A DNA stretch of 64,000 bases. Origin: Kordia jejudonensis. GTDB taxonomy: Bacteria > Bacteroidota > Bacteroidia > Flavobacteriales > Flavobacteriaceae. Positions 62,576 through 64,000 of the stretch are shown here, one piece after another; position 1 is the stretch's first letter; each line of letters opens with the position of its first letter. The notes beneath the pieces are model-generated. The model had not been told where the DNA came from and made no database searches. It saw only the letters and a list, made by a program, of their open reading frames with translations. The stretch is from assembly GCF_001005315.1 (NCBI RefSeq), contig NZ_LBMG01000001.1:155588-219587 (forward strand), written 5' to 3'. The position numbers were made by a program, and so were the translations under genes.

Positions 62576-62642
62576 GTGTGAAGTTTTTTTAGTGAAATTC
62601 TATTTTGAGTGCCCTCAAAAGTGTTCGTGATTCTATTTTTTA

Positions 62643-62671
62643 TTTGCTTAAATTCGTAAACTGTAGTTTTG
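62643..62671 (+). promoter_or_regulatory. Candidate promoter of the CMD/AhpD-like gene
   Basis: TTTG (62643-62646), 17-bp spacer and TAGTTTTG (62664-62671) fit the Bacteroidetes -33/-7 pattern; ATG is 51 bp downstream. Confidence 0.5.
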
Positions 62672-62722
62672 ATCGATTACAGCATTCAAAAATACAAGTA
62701 ATTAATTTAAAAAATATACAAT

Positions 62723-63313
62723 ATGCCATTAGTAACGCCATTGAATCCAGATCATGATTTAGAAACCAAAGAATTAGCCGAATTTTTCAACGAAACACTT
62801 GGGTTTTGTCCAAATTCTGTCTTAACCATGCAACGCAGACCTGCCATTTCAAAAGCATTTATAAACCTCAACAAAGCTGTGATGGCAAATGAAGGTCGTG
62901 TCACTTCTGCTTTAAAACGTATGATTGCTTGGGTAAGTAGTAATGCTACAGGTTGTCGTTATTGCCAAGCACACGCCATTAGAGCCGCAGAACGTTACGG
63001 AGCAGAGCAAGAACAACTAGATAATATTTGGGAATATAAAACACATCCTGCGTTTTCAGATGCCGAACGTGCCGCTCTAGATTTTTCATTGGCAGCTTCT
63101 ATTATTCCAAATGCTGTAAATGAGGATATTAAAACCGAATTATACAAACACTGGAATGAAGGTGAAATTGTAGAAATGTTAGGTGTAATTTCATTATTCG
63201 GATACTTAAATCGTTGGAACGATAGTATGGGAACTTCTATTGAAGAAGGAGCCGTAGAAAGCGGAAACCAATATTTGGGGAAACACGGTTGGGAAAAAGG
63301 AAAACACGTGTAA
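62723..63313 (+). CDS. Carboxymuconolactone decarboxylase / AhpD-like peroxidase-related protein
   Basis: The 196-residue helical protein has the redox motif CRYCQAHAIRAAERYG (C-x2-C-x3-H) typical of AhpD-like alkylhydroperoxidases, and a second helical half. The divergent OsmC neighbour supports a role in peroxide defence. Confidence 0.9.
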   Translation: MPLVTPLNPDHDLETKELAEFFNETLGFCPNSVLTMQRRPAISKAFINLNKAVMANEGRVTSALKRMIAWVSSNATGCRYCQAHAIRAAERYGAEQEQLDNIWEYKTHPAFSDAERAALDFSLAASIIPNAVNEDIKTELYKHWNEGEIVEMLGVISLFGYLNRWNDSMGTSIEEGAVESGNQYLGKHGWEKGKHV

Positions 63314-63342
63314 ATCCTTCAAAATAAAATAATTAGTTTAAG

Positions 63343-63371
63343 AACCTTTGTTTTTTCGGCAAAGGTTTTTT
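63343..63371 (+). terminator. Intrinsic terminator of the CMD/AhpD-like gene
   Basis: AACCTTTG/CAAAGGTT stem (63343-63350 with 63360-63367) and T-run. Confidence 0.82.
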
Positions 63372-63532
63372 GTTGTTTAGAAGTTTCAATTTGTCAAAAA
63401 TCGACATTTTAAAAAAACTTTCATCTACACTTTTTTGCATTTCGTCTACACATACTATTCGTTAAACTGCATTCAACTTTTATTGGTTTTTTATGGTGTA
63501 AAATTGTATTCCAATTGCTCAAACTAGAAAAA

Positions 63533-63946
63533 ATGAAAAAGCCATTAAAAGTATTATTAATCGAAGACAACATGATTGAAATCATGAAGATGAATCGTAC
63601 AGTTTCGTTGCTAAAAGCCAAGCATGAAATTACAGAAGCTAAAAATGCAGAAGAAGCTTTAGCGATTTTGGAAACTAAAACGAATCTTCCAGATATTATT
63701 TTGCTCGATTTAAATATGCCAAAAATTAATGGTATTGAGTTTTTGACCATTTTAAAGAACGATCCAGATTTACGCCATATTCCAACGATAATTTTAACAA
63801 CTTCTGACAACAGAAAAGATATTTTAGAATGTTATCGTATTGGAATTTCTGGTTATATTCTAAAACCATTGAAATATGAAGAGTACGTTTCTAAAATTGA
63901 GATTACACTTTCGTATTGGTCTATTAATGAATTGAAAAGCGCCTAA
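63533..63946 (+). CDS. Single-domain response regulator
   Basis: The ATG at 63533 (MKKPLKVLLIEDN) is chosen; an in-frame ATG at 63515 is possible. The 137-residue CheY-like receiver has acidic pocket IEDN, phosphoacceptor Asp in ILLDLNMPKING, Thr in ILTTSDN and Lys in ILKPLKYEE. No output domain. An orphan partner of a histidine kinase such as that at 54259 is possible. Confidence 0.95.
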   Translation: MKKPLKVLLIEDNMIEIMKMNRTVSLLKAKHEITEAKNAEEALAILETKTNLPDIILLDLNMPKINGIEFLTILKNDPDLRHIPTIILTTSDNRKDILECYRIGISGYILKPLKYEEYVSKIEITLSYWSINELKSA

Positions 63947-64000
63947 CAAAAAAAGCTCTATTTGTCATCTCTGTAAAGGTTAAGTAATTCGTTGACAAAA

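Overview
The window reads as chromosomal DNA of a marine-type Flavobacteriaceae bacterium (Bacteroidota), and Kordia or a close relative is my best guess. The reasons are AT-rich coding, a type IX secretion (T9SS type B) sorting domain, the flavobacterial acpP-fabF-rnc-IPExxxVDY-pyk cluster, an OmpA with thrombospondin type-3 repeats, a GH97 glycosidase, several promoters with the Bacteroidetes -7 element TAnnTTTG, and many GG-leader peptides beginning MKKxxL. The genus is inference. No rRNA, tRNA, CRISPR array, prophage or intact insertion sequence was seen.

Layout. 1-9.7 kb (+): the 3' part of a bacterial alpha-2-macroglobulin, a T9SS cargo protein, an ABM-fold protein and PbpC. 9.7-13.8 kb: a subtilisin-like protease, an M28-PDZ peptidase lipoprotein and a TolB-like propeller lipoprotein. 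14.0-20.9 kb: an orphan GG peptide, then a minus-strand island encoding an Ntn-hydrolase, a nucleotidyltransferase, PrfH, a TPR protein, RtcB and a PcfJ-like protein, with structured RNA-like elements around it. 20.9-29.4 kb: an EEP-fold protein, YciI-like and CYTH proteins, DNA polymerase IV, an ArsC/LMW-phosphatase-like protein, and the pyk-to-acpP cluster. 29.6-34.3 kb: purN, rnhA, a START protein, a PfkB kinase and a long PurF-like enzyme. 34.3-35.3 kb: about 1 kb of repeat-rich non-coding DNA. 35.3-47.3 kb: superoxide dismutase, two tandem Cys-rich peptide cassettes, AddA, Kbl, OmpA, AddB, a hydrolase and three more orphan peptide genes. 47.4-64 kb: stress, transport, metabolic and envelope genes (USP, GNAT, MATE, enoyl-CoA hydratase family, QueD-like, LpxH, histidine kinase, MFS, GH97, RecJ, GIY-YIG, OsmC, CMD/AhpD-like, response regulator).

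The strongest candidate for an undescribed system is the PcfJ-RtcB-TPR-PrfH-nucleotidyltransferase island (14.2-20.9 kb). PrfH plus RtcB is a known pairing that rescues and re-ligates ribosomes cut in the decoding centre. Here it is joined by a PcfJ-like protein, a TPR protein with a very basic tail, a nucleotidyltransferase and an amidase-like protein. Upstream lie two terminator-ended, foldable intergenic units. A 58-bp inverted repeat (52/58 identical) flanks rtcB-pcfJ, and each copy carries an 8-bp hairpin with a GNRA-type tetraloop and compensatory base changes. This suggests an RNA-repair system with its own small RNAs.

A second theme is orphan ribosomal-peptide precursors: six small GG- or KG-leader genes at three sites with no modification enzyme in the window, including a duplicated promoter-peptide-terminator cassette. 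A third is intergenic repeat biology: heptanucleotide tandem repeats, REP-like palindromes, a 310-bp-period duplication, and a GIY-YIG nuclease gene bracketed by two 150-bp direct repeats.
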